Assembly (NCBI GenBank): GCA_016490735.1
Contig: JAEMWC010001429.1
Coordinates: 1 to 64,000 of the forward strand
Origin: Pachyseris speciosa
Taxonomy: Eukaryota > Cnidaria > Anthozoa > Scleractinia > Pachyseridae
Direction: 5' to 3'
DNA length: 64,000 nucleotides
In this document: one piece after another, positions 12,001-22,731 of the stretch
Numbering within the stretch: the first letter of the stretch is position 1
How the letters are laid out: the number at the start of each line of letters is the position of its first letter
Made by a program: the position numbers and the translations under genes
The notes under the pieces: model-generated
The model's input: only the letters and a program-made list of their open reading frames with translations
Told to the model about the DNA's origin: nothing
Database searches by the model: none

Positions 12001-15000
12001 TATGTTAAGAGAAGTGTCTATACGAATGTTTGCAAGTTCAACAGCGAGAAGAAAGCTTTTAAAATGACCAAAATTTAACTCCAGATGGACTGCCGTGCTC
12101 CCCGTATCCGCTCCATTGAGATGTAATATTTTGTTGAATAACTCAAGTACGGGATATCACACACCCCTGAGACTTTGACAGGTAGTTTATTTAATATTTT
12201 GCCACAATATCTCAATTTCTGGACTTTAACTTTTAAATGATAAGCGATTTTTACAAATGTACTAGCGTCACTTGAAATTGTCCAGAAACGTTCCTTTCTT
12301 GTGTTTCAAATGACCCTGGATTGACGGATTTGTAAACAGTTTCACTCTGCTAATTAAATTTCTAATCACATTTCACCGAGACTCCATTAACGTTTATGCG
12401 AAAAAATCCTACATCGTTCGATAAGCGTTTCCTTTCTCAAACAATTATCCATCGAAGCGAAAACAAGTGTGCTTAGTTTTTTTTTGGAATCAGTACACTA
12501 TTTTTATCATCTTGCATAACGATAAACCTCTGTGGCCTAAAGGTCATTGTTCCTGCCTGTGACGCAGCTAACCCGGGTTCGATGTCTTTTAGTGGTATAT
12601 ATCACGGGCTTTATTTTTTCTGTTTCTGTTTCTCTTTTCTTGTTCTTTTAGAAATATCTTTTACAAGTGTTATAATTATTGTTCTCAATGGTTGAGCTGT
12701 ATTTTAGAGGAATATATGTTGATAGGGGTCTAAAGAAATAGACTCCAACACAAGCTAAACACAATGTGTCTGATGTAAGAAAGACAGACTTCCCTCTATT
12801 CTTTTGTTTAGCGCTAAGTAAGGGATACAATACTGTTTTTTGCAAGCCCGAGTTTAGGCTAATTGTAGCCTCTTGTTCCTTTTCATTCAGTTCTTTGTAA
12901 CTTCTTACAGTCAGCACCTTGCTTTCGTAAAAAGCATTTCGTTCTTACATGAGTCCATATACTAGGGCGTGATCACTTATTCCGACATCACAAACGCCAC
13001 AATCCTTAAATAGCTCTGGCTTATTGGTTAAAATAAGATCAATTAATGTTTGGCTGTTATTAGTAATCCTTGTTGGTTTAGTTATGACACAAGTCAACCT
13101 GTGTGTGTCTTCCAGATCTCGTAAGATTTTCCCTTCCCTCGAGAGTGGACAAAGTCTGTCGAGGTTCAGGTCGCCTGTGATCACCAAATATGATTTCTGA
13201 ACTGAAGCCCATGATGTCAAGTCGTGTAGATCTTTCTCAAGGGTAACATGGTAATTATTTCCAGTCGGCTTGGGTGGCCTATAGATGCCCAGAATCACTA
13301 CATCGTACCGTCCAAATTTAGACTGAATTGCCAGAGGCTCGATCGTAGTAAATTTTCTTGGCAATCCCAGCCGTTTAGAAGGTAGTTTATCTGAAATATA
13401 CGCCATTACACCACCTCCACCTTTTTTTCGATCATTCCTGTATGTATTATAGCAACTCTGTGCAAACTGCGAATCCGGATATGTGCGGTCGATCTTAGTC
13501 TCAGTAAGAAATACGACTTGAGCTTTAGATTCCTTGATTAATGATCCAATCTCTTCCACTTTATTTTGAAGACTATTTACGTTCATATGAATGAGAAGAA
13601 TTTCACGAGCGTCCTTTGTTCGTTGTCCGTATTAGCATAGGACAACTCAAGAATTGGTTCATCGCCGCTTTGATCAAAGAAAGAGTTTCCGCATTTCGGT
13701 AGGGAGCAAAGAAGACAAGTCCAATCAAGACTGTAATTCTCGAGATAATATTGGAAAATGTGTTTTCCCATATTAATGCATTTAGCATGGAACCAGGTTT
13801 TGCATTCCGCACACAATATAGCGTCTTGATTCTTTCTCACCGATTGTTGACAATCACCGCAGGGATGTTTCGGGGTACTAGTTCTTTTCCTATGCGGTCC
13901 TGGGTTAGGATGGATGTCTCCGGACTTTAAATGTAGTTGGAAGGAGCTTGTACCTGAGACGTTGTAGGGAATACGTGATGTAGTAAACGTTCTTCTACGT
14001 GTGCATGACAGCGGGCGAGGTCGAGTTACAAACCTTGCATCAGAAATAACCGTTAGCAGGGTGACATCTACCGAGTTTACGTACAAAGAAGAGGCTACAA
14101 TTAGCCTAAACCCGGGCTTGCAAAAAACAGTATTGTATCCCTAACTTAGTGCTAAACAAAAGAATAGAGGGAAGTCTGTCTTTCTTACATCGGACGCATT
14201 GTGTTTAGCTTGTGTTGGAGTCATTTCTTTAGACCCCTATCAACATATATTCCTCTAAAATACAGCTCAACCATTGAGCACAATAATTATAACACTTGTA
14301 AAAAATATTTCTAAAAGAACAAGAAAAAGAGAAACAGAAAAAAATAAAGCCCGTGATATATACCACTAAAGGACATCGAACCCGGGTTAGCTGCGTCACA
14401 GGCAGGAACAATGACCTTTAGGCCACAGAGGTTTATCGTTATGCAAGATGATAAAAATAGTGTATTGATTCCAAAAAAAAAAAAAACTAAGCACACTTGT
14501 TTTCGCTTCGATGGATAATTGTTTGAGAAAGGAAACGCTTATCGAACGATGTTGGATTTTTTCGCATAAATGTGAATGGAGTCTCGGTGAAATGTGAGTA
14601 GAAAATTAATTAGCAGAGTGAAACTGTTTACAAATACGTCAATCCAGGGTCATTTGAAACACAAGAAAGGAACGTTTCTGGACAGTTTCAAGGGACGCTA
14701 GTACATTTGTAAAATATAATCGCTTATCATTCAAAAATTAAAGTCCAGAAATTGAGATATTGTGGCAAAATAGTAAATAAACTACCTGTCAAAGTCTCAG
14801 GGGTGTGTGATATCCCGTACTTGAGTTATTCAACAAAATGTACATCTCAATGGAGCGGATACGGGAACACGGCAGTCCATCTGGAGTTAAATTTTGGTCA
14901 TGTTAAAAGCTTTCTTCTCGCTGTTGAACTTGCAAACATTCGTATAGACACTTGTCTTAACATATTAGTTGTTCAGACTTCAAAGACACAAGGTGAATCG

Positions 15001-17298
15001 ACGTTTTCCGATACGTGACAACAGGCATCATTCTTGCTGTTGATATGAGATTTAAACTCGAATCACTCGGCCGTGAAAGGTCAAACTCCCTTTGTCTGTA
15101 GTCTCTAATTTTTGGCGCTTCCCTCGCGTCGCGTCTCCTCGCAACTTCGCGCGCGCACGTGCCCCCACAATCCGTCGCCAAAATTAGAGACTACTCGCTG
15201 TCTACTGAAGCAGACACGGGGAAACACGGCAGTCCATCTGCCGTTAAGTTTACTCATGTTAAAAACTTTCTTCTCGCCGTTGAACTTCCAAACATTCGCA
15301 TAGACACTTCTCTTAACATATTGTTTGTTCAGACTTCAAAAGCCACAAGAAGAATCGACATTTTCCCATACGTGACAACACGCATCACTGTTGTTAAAAA
15401 TAGTTAGCGCTTGCGCAGAAACGGCGGAAGTGCCATTTGTGGATGATACTCGACGACGAAAAAGAAGAACCGTCGGTAGTTTAAGACCCGGGCGCCGCGC
15501 GAGACGCGCGCAGCCCGGGTAATAAGACGTGTGTTGGTAAATATCCCATATTGAAAATAACATAAGTGCCAATATGAAGCAGTGAAGCCGACAAGGTCTG
15601 TTATTAGTCAATCGATGCTCCATGCCTGTGACCGCCATGTTATCGCGACATATATCGAGACATGTATGATGATAATGTTAGTCTCTGAACAATGAGATAT
15701 AACATTGTCGAAATTACTTGACAGATTATTATATGCGAAGGTGAGCTAAAGTTTACTTCTCTGTAATGTTTAGGCATTATGACCAGGTCAATAATTGCTC
15801 TTCTTTGAGTCAGCTAGGGGGGACTAAATGAGGACTAATCCCCCACTTCTTCTCCTTGTACAGGTTTGCTTCGTGCAAACCTGATATAAAATACCTTTTA
15901 ACTCAATATCGGAAGAACAGAAAAACTGCAATTCACCTTAAAATCAAAATAAATCATTTGCTTGGACTTTTTTGGGCCTGGGCTGCCAAGAGTTTTTCTT
16001 CCTCTTCCTTTCTTCCTCTTCCTCTTTCAGCTGATCTGTGCTGTTAATTACTTCCAGAGTCTCCAAACGTGCTGCAGAGACATTCCTTGTGTCCAGAGGA
16101 TTACATCATGAGCAGTTCCAGGGTCACCAAGTTGGGAAGATATCCAAAACTAAAACGTAAGTTTTCTTCTCTTGACGATCTCTTGCGTGAGGTCTTGTTT
16201 GTTCGTCTAGTCACGGCGAACCCGCTCAAAAGAAAGTTACAAGTTAAAACTTGTGAGAACTTTAAAGGAGCACTGTCACCGGGATTTTTGCTGTTTTTGG
16301 TTCAATTCTGCCAAAATTACTGCCTTTTACCTGTTATCGTGCAAAAAATGCTTCTACAGAATCAGCAAGATGAATTTCAATGAAATTTTAGCAGGAAGAG
16401 CTAACCATAATAATTTTTTTGGTGATTTTTCAATGCATAGCTTGAAATTTTGAAAAAACTGGCAAGTTTTTTCAAATTTCAATCCATTTCCATCCTCGTC
16501 ATCTTACATGGAATACAGGAGTTTATGGTGTCAATGCAGTACTACAGTCTTTGGCAACAAAACTAGACCATTATTTAAGGTTTCCACTGAATAGATGCAT
16601 TGGCAGTTTTAAGCTTTTAAAGTGACGGTACAATAGCGTGACACTGCCCCTTTAAAACTTGAGAAGACTGAAATTACTCAAGTGAAGAACTTTTTTTTTA
16701 TAGAAATGTGTGTTTCTTGACTGAAATGTATTTTGAGGGCGGACTGCTGTAGCTGCTTATCTCCTCGAGGCAAGACCGTTTCTGTTTCGGAACGTGATAT
16801 ATAGTAAGGAAGACTGCGCACGTGCAACATAATAAGGCTTTTGAAGAAGAAAGTTAATTGATAAAAATTAACAACTGAGTAAAAATACTTGGTGAAATTG
16901 ATACCATGGAGGCCCAGGCATCAACACATCCACCGCGTGCGAAAATAAACTTAAGACAACAATACCACTTGTTTACCACCGCCGACCGGTTAGCTTTAAA
17001 TAATTAAGGAGAAAATGCTGCCTTTGTCTCTTTGTAACGACATCTGCAAATAGTTAGACTTTCTAGTCTTCTCGGATAAGGATTCTGTGGGACGTTAAAG
17101 AACCCACACACTGTTCGAAAAGAGTAGGGGTGGTGGTCTATCTCTCATCTGATGGATGGGTTGGTAAATACTCGGAGAATTAGGTGTATAAGCTACTAGC
17201 TCCTAAAATCCGAGGGTAAATAAAGTATATGTATGCCGTATGTATGTATGTATGTATGTATGTATGTATGTATGTATGTATGTATGTATGTATGTATG

Positions 17299-17330
<32 letters not shown>

Positions 17331-18588
17331 ATACCACAATGAAGTACCAAGCTTACGAGCTGAAGACACACGGGGCAGAAATCTGTGATTACTTATTGAT
17401 TACTGATCGATGAAATTCAATTTTATTTTCGAAGGATTTCTGTCAATCGGAATAGTGTCAGTTGAAAGGCCTTCTGGAGCAAACTATCTGCTAAAAACCA
17501 CTCAAAGTTTGATCGACAATTTGAGCGAAGAGGACAAGAACAACACTTACATTGTGATATTCCTTGCTGATCTTCACGAGCCACCAAAATCCAGAGCGAA
17601 AGAAGAGATTTCAAAATCCTTTGGCAAATATATTGATCAGGGGCTTTTGACGGTGATTGAAGCGTATCCCGAGTATTATCCACCACTGACAAATTTGAAA
17701 GAGAAGTACAGTGACTCCGACAGCAGAAGAGTTTGGCGCTCAAAGCAAAACGTTGACGCCAGTTTTGAGATGTGTTACTGCAAAGATTTATCAAGGTATT
17801 ACATTCATCTCGAAGATGATGTGATATCGTCGCCTAGCTTCTTTCCTAAACTGCAGGATTTCATAAATGCACAGAAGGGTCTGTCTTGGTCTATGCTCGA
17901 TGTCGCCGTCCAAGGGAGCATAGCAAAGGCTTATCACTCGCGAGATCTGAGAAAAACTGCTTCGTTCTTCTACCTCCTGTATGATGAAATGCCCGTGGAC
18001 TGGCTAATGAATCATTGGCGGCAAATTGCGGAAGGAAACAGACATCGGCGATTACCTCCGGCGTCGCTTTTCCAACATATTGGCGATAGATCCTCTCTGA
18101 AAGAAAAGGGAATGTCCGGGGTAAACCAGAGGGAACCATTTTTTGACCAGTATGACCAAAAATACAAGGGACTCAATCCCCCGGCTTCTGTCACCTCATC
18201 ACTGTCTTCTTACCAGGGAAAACCACAAGACGCGTATGACAAGGGCCGCAGTTATTTCTGGGCGATACATCCGGAAATAGAAGATTACGTCCTGATAAAA
18301 TTTAACAAGCCAACTTCTGTACAAGAGGTGTTTGTGGATACAGCATCCAACCAAGCAAAGACGGATTGGTTGAGGTCTGGTGATCTTCAAGTGAGCTTTG
18401 AGCCCGCTGAGGGAGATCCTCAGTTAAACGACCACAATGCGTGTGGAAACTTTCAAACGTTTGGGTCATTCAAGGGTGGAAAAGCGAAAATTTCTGTCAG
18501 CAAGTCGAAAAAGGTTGTTTGTGTAAGAATCATTGTAACCCAGGCGCAAAAGGAGCATGTTTACTTTCGCGAAATTGACGTGTGGTAG
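8319..18588 (+). CDS. MGAT4-like: MGAT4-like N-acetylglucosaminyltransferase (GnT-IV, family GT54), three exons
   Basis: Exons 8319-8628, 16058-16156 and 17435-18588 total 1563 bases and join in frame into 520 residues plus stop, close to the ~535 of vertebrate MGAT4A. GnT-IV adds beta-1,4-linked GlcNAc to the alpha-1,3 mannose arm of N-glycans in the Golgi. Residues ~10-32 form a signal-anchor membrane segment after a short basic cytosolic end, as expected for a type II Golgi enzyme; a stem follows. The catalytic domain starts near residue 138 and holds SDSRRVWRSKQNVDASFEMC and the metal/donor-binding YIHLEDDVI (LEDD near 262-265). A lectin-like C-terminal domain ends ...YFREIDVW. Splice sites are GCG|gtaaga, cttccag|AG, AAAC|gtaagt and cgaag|GA, with matching phases (1,1). 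Intron 1 is 7.4 kb because of a LINE insertion. No inactivating change was seen. Confidence 0.88.
9392..11445 (-). pseudogene. Reverse transcriptase half of the intron-1 LINE
   Basis: In order on the minus strand: MDLDMAPWHVSSIFDSI linker (11442-11203), fingers with SNLDYTKSTGHDQIPSKIL (10830-10745) and WKKGDWVPVFKK, motif A DMSKAFDSL (about 10400), a frameshifted motif B, motif C as YTDD instead of the usual YADD (10130), and the conserved C-terminal WHFCRSSDTRKLERIQERAL block (9760-9700). At least two frameshifts separate these. It is adjacent in frame order to the endonuclease part beyond the left inverted repeat, which supports a single original ORF. Confidence 0.8.
11447..12884 (+). repeat. 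1.45-kb inverted arm, left copy
   Basis: The arm starts TTACTCGGGCTGCCCGCG with a GC-rich terminal hairpin (to about 11490) and ends at GGCTAATTGTAGCCTC. Its reverse complement is at 14088-15524 with only scattered differences visible by eye. A more diverged third copy is at 19945-20990, and a related block (CATTCGCACAGACACTTCTC) occurs at 61380 and 62256. I infer a non-autonomous DNA transposon. Short open frames in it mirror each other between copies and show no known domain. Confidence 0.75.
12528..12600 (+). other. tRNA-like block inside the inverted arm
   Basis: GTGGCCTAAAGGTCATTG resembles an A box, CCTGCCTGTGACGCAG an anticodon arm, and GGGTTCGATGTC a B box, in the right order and spacing for a tRNA-derived pol III promoter. 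The acceptor stem does not close, so this is not a working tRNA gene. The mirror copy is at about 14358-14432, and a degraded one lies near 20630-20690. Confidence 0.5.
12945..14086 (-). pseudogene. PHD-like finger and AP endonuclease domain of the intron-1 LINE
   Basis: From 14086 the minus strand encodes a leader, the phrase SGDIHPNPGP (near 13890-13925) and a PHD-type zinc finger (CGDC, then ILCAECKTWFHAKC, then WTCLLC). The next frame (13586-12945) carries the apurinic-type endonuclease, with N-terminal MNVNSLQNK, catalytic glutamate in FLTETKID, ITGDLNLDR and terminal SDHALV. The switch of frame near 13585 and the TAA at 12945 are disruptive. It lies between the two inverted 1.45-kb arms. 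Confidence 0.85.
14088..15524 (-). repeat. 1.45-kb inverted arm, right copy
   Basis: This is the reverse complement of 11447-12884, from GAGGCTACAATTAGCC at the inner end to GCAGCCCGGGTAA at the outer end. It separates the LINE 5' ORF start (15530-15640) from its PHD part. Either two copies inserted in opposite directions or one was duplicated by inversion. Confidence 0.75.
16058..16156 (+). CDS. MGAT4-like: MGAT4-like exon 2 (33 codons)
   Basis: A pyrimidine-rich tract (15995-16029) precedes an AG at 16056-16057. The 99-base exon reads ...SPNVLQRHSLCPEDYIM... SRVTKLGRYPKLK and ends at a consensus donor gtaagt. Joining to exon 3 gives KLKR-FLSIGIVSVERP, which matches the usual start of the GT54 catalytic domain. 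The earlier AG at 16029-16030 would bring a stop in this frame. An intact copy is at 56425-56523. Confidence 0.8.
16978..17227 (+). mobile_element. tRNA-derived SINE, internally altered (copy A, intron 2)
   Basis: The body contains GATTCTGTGGGACGTTAAAG, then AACCCACACACTGTTCGAAA and AGAGTAGGGG, ending GGTAAATAAAGTAT. The tRNA-like head present in copy B (56978-57033) is replaced here by an AT-rich stretch. A third relative lies at 23912-24235. Confidence 0.7.
17231..17330. repeat. (ATGT)n and (TG)n microsatellite
   Basis: About 24 TATG-type tetramers are followed by a short TG run. It directly follows the end of copy A and lies in intron 2 of the MGAT4-like gene. Confidence 0.98.
17435..18588 (+). 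CDS. MGAT4-like: MGAT4-like exon 3 (GT54 catalytic domain and C-terminal domain)
   Basis: The 1154-base terminal exon holds the whole catalytic region without a stop. Family landmarks are NNTYIVIFLADLHEP, YYPPLTNLKEKYSDS, RSKQNVDASFEMCYCKD, YIHLEDDVI, a DWLMNHW block and LFQHIGDRSSLKEKG. A final segment (PPASVTSSLSSYQG to the end) corresponds to the C-terminal lectin-like domain. An ATG at 17410 exists just upstream but lies before the AG acceptor and follows an in-frame stop at 17404, so I place the exon start at 17435. No counterpart was seen in the 6.8 kb after copy B. Confidence 0.9.
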
Positions 18589-19185
18589 GGCTGTCAAACT
18601 AAAACGGCTTTACAAAATTGATCGTTTTTTTTTTTTGCTAGAGGTCTAACGCACCTTAACCTTACTATTGCGAGGGTCACTACACAAAGTCATTATTTGC
18701 TTTACCAATATATTAAGTTTTGACCTAGGTGGTCAATATTCAAATAGTTGCCTCGGGGATTCCAAAGTTAATTTGCTGTGTTCCTATAAGAGTAGTGGGA
18801 GAACTAACTCATAATGAGCGGGGAAAATCCGCCTCCCTGCTCTGCCCTGTAAACCGAATTACAGAGATATATTGTTACTGTGGTAGCCTATGATGTCAAC
18901 AAAATCAGCATAACTTGTTCACGAACAACTGGGAATTTATACAGTTAGAGTTTGTAGATCATGCAGCGTAGAAAATGTGAGTCGAGTTTTCAGTGAATCA
19001 TTGTGTGCACTGCAAATTATCCCCCCTTAAAAATGAAGAAGCCCCATGAGCTTCAGTAGCTTCCTTTAAACATGGCGGCGTTAGGGGACGAAGTCATGTA
19101 GGTAGGGGAATTTTCTCGGAGCGTGACCAGCCTGAAAATTCGCATTTCATTCTTTAAAATTAATCTTGTGCTGTGGGATAAGGAT
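18589..19185. other. MGAT4-like 3' flank, no gene seen
   Basis: The stretch follows the stop codon of the MGAT4-like gene and may include its 3' untranslated region. No convincing AATAAA signal close to the stop was found and no other coding or repeat feature is recognised. Confidence 0.5.
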
Positions 19186-19189
19186 CACA

Positions 19190-19256
19190 AGGAATAATAA
19201 GAATAAGAATAAGAATAAGAATAATAAAGAATAAGAATAATAAAGAAAACCAGAAA
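19190..19256. repeat. (AATAAG)n simple repeat
   Basis: Hexamer-like AATAAG units with A-rich variants fill the region. Open frames crossing it on the minus strand are repeat translations. Confidence 0.9.
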
Positions 19257-19944
19257 AGAATGCCCTGACCCAACTTTCTGGCAAAATTGGAGAAGGAAAA
19301 AGCGTTATACAGTCTTTCGGTGTAATCTGCGATATTTTTCTTCCAATGCAGAAGTATGTATTCTTTCCTTGCAACATGCCTCCTGTGCAGTGCACGCGAT
19401 CGCGAAGAGGCTTGTCCCCACTTCACGTTTTTTCTACTCGTCCCCAAGTGAAATATGCACCGACCTTAAACAAACAAAAGATGTTTTTATCTGTTGCAAA
19501 TATTTTTATTCCATTGTAAATATTTTTACATATTGTATACACTTTTACCGCTAGTTAAAATTTAATTTAACAGATGAAGAGCCACTTTGTGGAAACGCTG
19601 TTATGAACTAAACCGTTACTTACTTATTCACTTAGGAGTGGCCACCCATTAAACAGCCACCCCCTACTAGGCGGCCAGTAGCCAAAGTCCCGATGAGGCT
19701 TCTTCTATCGTTTTTTACCTCCCTCTATGAAAGCGGCCACTATCCATTTTCTCGAGGGTGGCCTCTTGAACTGAACTGTATTGTATATCGTCAAGTGGGA
19801 AACAACAACAAAAAATGGAAATTGGCACATCACAAGGTTGCAAGGCGTCATAATCTAAAATGCCATTTTTACGCTGATGCTACTCAACTTTATTACTCGA
19901 GCTTTGTAGAAAAGCCCGAGGTTTAAAATGGCCTTCATTTTTCA

Positions 19945-20990
19945 TCGTCGTGTTTCATCCACAAAGCTCACTTCCGGATTTTCTGCGCAAGCGCTAGCTA
20001 ATTATAACAACTCACAATAGCAAGAATGATGCCCGTTGTCACGCATCGGAAAACGTCGATTCACCTTGTGTCTTTGAAGTCTGAACAGCCAATATGTTAA
20101 GAGAACTGTCTATACGAATGTTTGCAAGTTCAACAGCGCGAAGAAAGCTTTTAACATGACCAAATTGAACTCCAGATGTCTTAGACTGCTGTGTTTCCCC
20201 GTGACGGCTCCATACTAAACTAATTTTGAGTGGTACATTTTGTTGAATAACTCAAGTACGGAATATCATACACCCGTGAGACTTCAACACGTAGTTTCTT
20301 TGCTATTTTTTTCACAATATCTCAATTTCTGGACATTAGTTTTTGAATAAGAAGCGATTTCAGTTTTTACTTGCGTGACGTGAAACTGACCGCAGAAACC
20401 TTACTCTCTTTCTTATGTTTCAAATGACCTATTTGTAAACAGTTTCACTCTGCCTGCTGATTATCTCAGATTTTCTCCTCACATTTCACTAAGACTCCAT
20501 TGACGTTTATGCTAAAACTCCTACATCGTTCCATAAGCGTTTCCTTTTTCAAACTCTTAGCAGAAATATCCATCGAAGCGGAAACAAGTGTGCTTAGTTT
20601 TTGGAATAAATACACTATTTTTACCTTCAGATGGTCCAGAGGTCATTGCTACTACTGCCTCTGATGCGGATAACCTACGCAGGCATTATTTTTCGTTCTT
20701 CGTTTTCTTCTTCTTTTATAAATATGTTTTACAACTATTATTATTATTATTCTCAATGGTTGAGCTGTAAAGCAATTTTGTAATTTTAAAGGGGTATATG
20801 TTGATAGGGGTCTGTGGATATACGCTGCAAAGAAATAGACTCCAACACAAGCGCAATGCATCCGATGTAAGAAAGACAGACTTCTCTCTATTTTGTTTAG
20901 CGCTAAATGAGCTCTTTGCAGGATGTCAGTCACGTGGTACAAAATGCTGGGACGCAAACAACCCACTGGGACTAGTCAAACAAAGAGCTT
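19945..20990 (+). repeat. Third, diverged copy of the 1.45-kb repeat
   Basis: Shared blocks with 11520-12870, in order, are CATCCACAAAG, GATGCCCGTTGTCACG, GTTTGCAAGTTCAACAGC, CTCAAGTACGGAATATCA, AAACAGTTTCACTCTGCC, AACAAGTGTGCTTAG and AGACTCCAACACAAGC. Several deletions shorten it. The outer GC-rich hairpin is not present. It stands alone, not as a palindrome. Confidence 0.75.
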
Positions 20991-21396
20991 ACATCATTGA
21001 TCAAAGGCTCCTCTGAGCCAGCTGATGGATGCATCTTGCTACATTAATTGCGATCTACACTTGACTAGTAATGCAACCTCTTTTCCAGAGTCTATCTAAC
21101 TTATTAATCAAACTAGACTGGTTGTGATGTTTTCTTCCCGCACGCAACCTCCCATCAAAGAGAGCGTTGTGTGACGCCCCGAAGGTCACAGCATGGTGAC
21201 TGTTTTTTGCCACAATAATAAATTACTTTTGAATTTTTATACTGATCGTTAATTTGAGCCAAAGGATAGACTTTCTGACCAAGATCGGTGTTTTGGCGGC
21301 TAGATTTGAGAATACGCGGCTATTTCATTTACAAACCATGGAATAACAATAGCGTCCATTGCTATATGCCTCCGTCTTGGAAAGCTATTTCAGACA

Positions 21397-22036
21397 TTTT
21401 ACCGTTTTTATGCTATAGACGTCAAAGTCGTCCAGACGCATTTAACGTCTGAGACGTTAAAGTCGTCTGGTATAAAAACGGGACGCACAAAAGTAGAGGA
21501 CCTAACAGAAGAAACAAAATTTTTCTAAAAGAAAGACTGGGTTCTATTCTCGGAGGACAATAGGCAGGAGTGAACTCGGCGCCAAACGCGTGAATGTACG
21601 AACAAATAAACATGGCGGAATTGCAGCGTCGTGAAGAAAGACAAGAAATGAAGATGCAAATGTTTTTTGACAAAGAAAAACAGTCGAGGAAGGGGCATTT
21701 TCAGGCGATGGACGAGGAAATAGATATTGCCGAAGCTCTTGGCTTGTGAGCCGTGGTGAACAAGAAGAGCAAGGAAGGAACGAAGTCCTGATTAACAAAG
21801 GAGTTCAGGCAAAATGCGTCCCAGTTAGGTCGTCCCGTTTTTATACTAGACGCATTTAACGTCTGAGACGTTAAAGTCGTCTGATAAGTGCGTCTAAACG
21901 ACGCACTTCAATGAAGACGTTAAAGTCGTCAGACGTTAAATGCGTCTGTCTTATTTACCGTTTTTATACTAGACGTTAAAGTCGTCTCAAGACGACTTTA
22001 ACGTCTCAGACGACTTTAACGTCTGTAGCATAAATA
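21397..22036. mobile_element. Transposon built of iterated GACGTTAAAGTCGTC motifs
   Basis: The ends are inverted repeats beginning CCGTTTTTATGCTATAGACG (left) and its near-complement (right). Near each end the motif GACGTTAAAGTCGTC, or its half sites, recurs many times in both orientations (21418-21475 and 21840-22025), so each terminus can fold into several hairpins. The outer phrase CCGTTTTTATACTAGACG also recurs internally at 21835 and 21959. About 350 bp of unrelated sequence with a 45-codon open frame lies in the middle. No clear target duplication was found. Confidence 0.7.
21612..21749 (+). CDS. Small charged ORF inside the iterated-motif transposon
   Basis: The 45-residue frame starts ATGGCGGAATTG and reads MAELQRREERQEMKMQMF..., rich in Glu, Arg, Lys and Met, and ends ...EIDIAEALGL. 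It looks helical. It may be the first exon left from a transposon-encoded protein. I do not recognise a family. Confidence 0.35.
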   Translation: MAELQRREERQEMKMQMFFDKEKQSRKGHFQAMDEEIDIAEALGL

Positions 22037-22731
22037 CGGCCAATCATGAGTAACGATTTCGTCTTCGATAAGCAGTACGATCCTGTCTTAGTTTAAGCAG
22101 TAAAATCGATCATATGTTTCTCCTAAAACAAATGTGTTGCATGTCTAAATATCGGTTTTATTTAGTAGAAAAGCTCTGCCTGTTACTTTGTTTATGCTGA
22201 TTCAGTGTAGCGATTCACTGGCGATTACGACATGTATGTTGTGTCAAACATAAGATCTAAGCTTTAACCTGATATGCAACAACACGCAGTACTCATCATG
22301 CGACGGAGGATTCAATTCATTGCTGAATGTTCCAATCCTTTGCTCAAACGAATTAGTTGCTTTTGGTCCTTGTTTAAAGCGCCTGAGGATAGGAAATGTC
22401 TTATTTCCTTGCTTGCGGTCGCAGGAAATTTATTTCCAAACACTCGGTGACCATAGTGAGCCTTGTTAGGGCCCATTGAAGTATCTCGTTGCTAAGGTAC
22501 ACGGTTGCTACCCAAGTGCAATTTCACTTCCGGTCAGCCAAAATTTTTTCGCGCGCTTTTTTCGGCGCCGGCCCGTCGTCGATTCAAGTCACCGGTGACT
22601 TTTTTTTACTTCGTTGCAACAAACACAAGAAAACACGGTTTGTTTACATTTTTATTGATTAATTTTCTGCTTTACGTTTACAACATGTCAGTCGTGCCTA
22701 TATTTTTGAAACTTGCGTGTTCTGCTTGAAA

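Larger units (their letters stand above)
9038..15670 (-). mobile_element. Near-complete CR1/L2-type LINE inserted in intron 1, broken by inverted repeats
   Basis: On the minus strand the order is a 5' ORF start (15530-15640), PHD-like finger plus endonuclease (12945-14086), reverse transcriptase (9905-11445) and C-terminal domain (9392-9778), then a (TTAC)n tail at 9038-9074. Copy B has the empty site (TTATTGATAATGCTAG at about 56037-56052), and GATAA occurs on both sides here as the probable target duplication. Removing the two 1.45-kb inverted repeats leaves about 3.7 kb, a normal size for this LINE group. Frameshifts near 10150-10470 and a stop at 12945 show it is now inactive. It inserted after the segmental duplication. 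Confidence 0.85.
548..17227 (+). other. Segmental duplication, copy A
   Basis: This segment is repeated in the same orientation at 47036-57221. Shared landmarks in the same order are the palindrome, the Tx1-type LINE, the CACGTGATCAGG foldback, the Mutator-like MITE, a reversed LINE 3' end, MGAT4-like exons 1 and 2 and a SINE. Copy A alone has 3060-5030 (lost from B) and the 6.6-kb LINE at 9038-15670. The right edge falls at the AAATAAAGTAT end of the SINE, after which A runs into a TATG microsatellite and B into unrelated DNA. Confidence 0.9.

Noticed and set aside
17180..17371. 63-residue minus-strand ORF
   Set aside because: It is a translation of the ATGT microsatellite.
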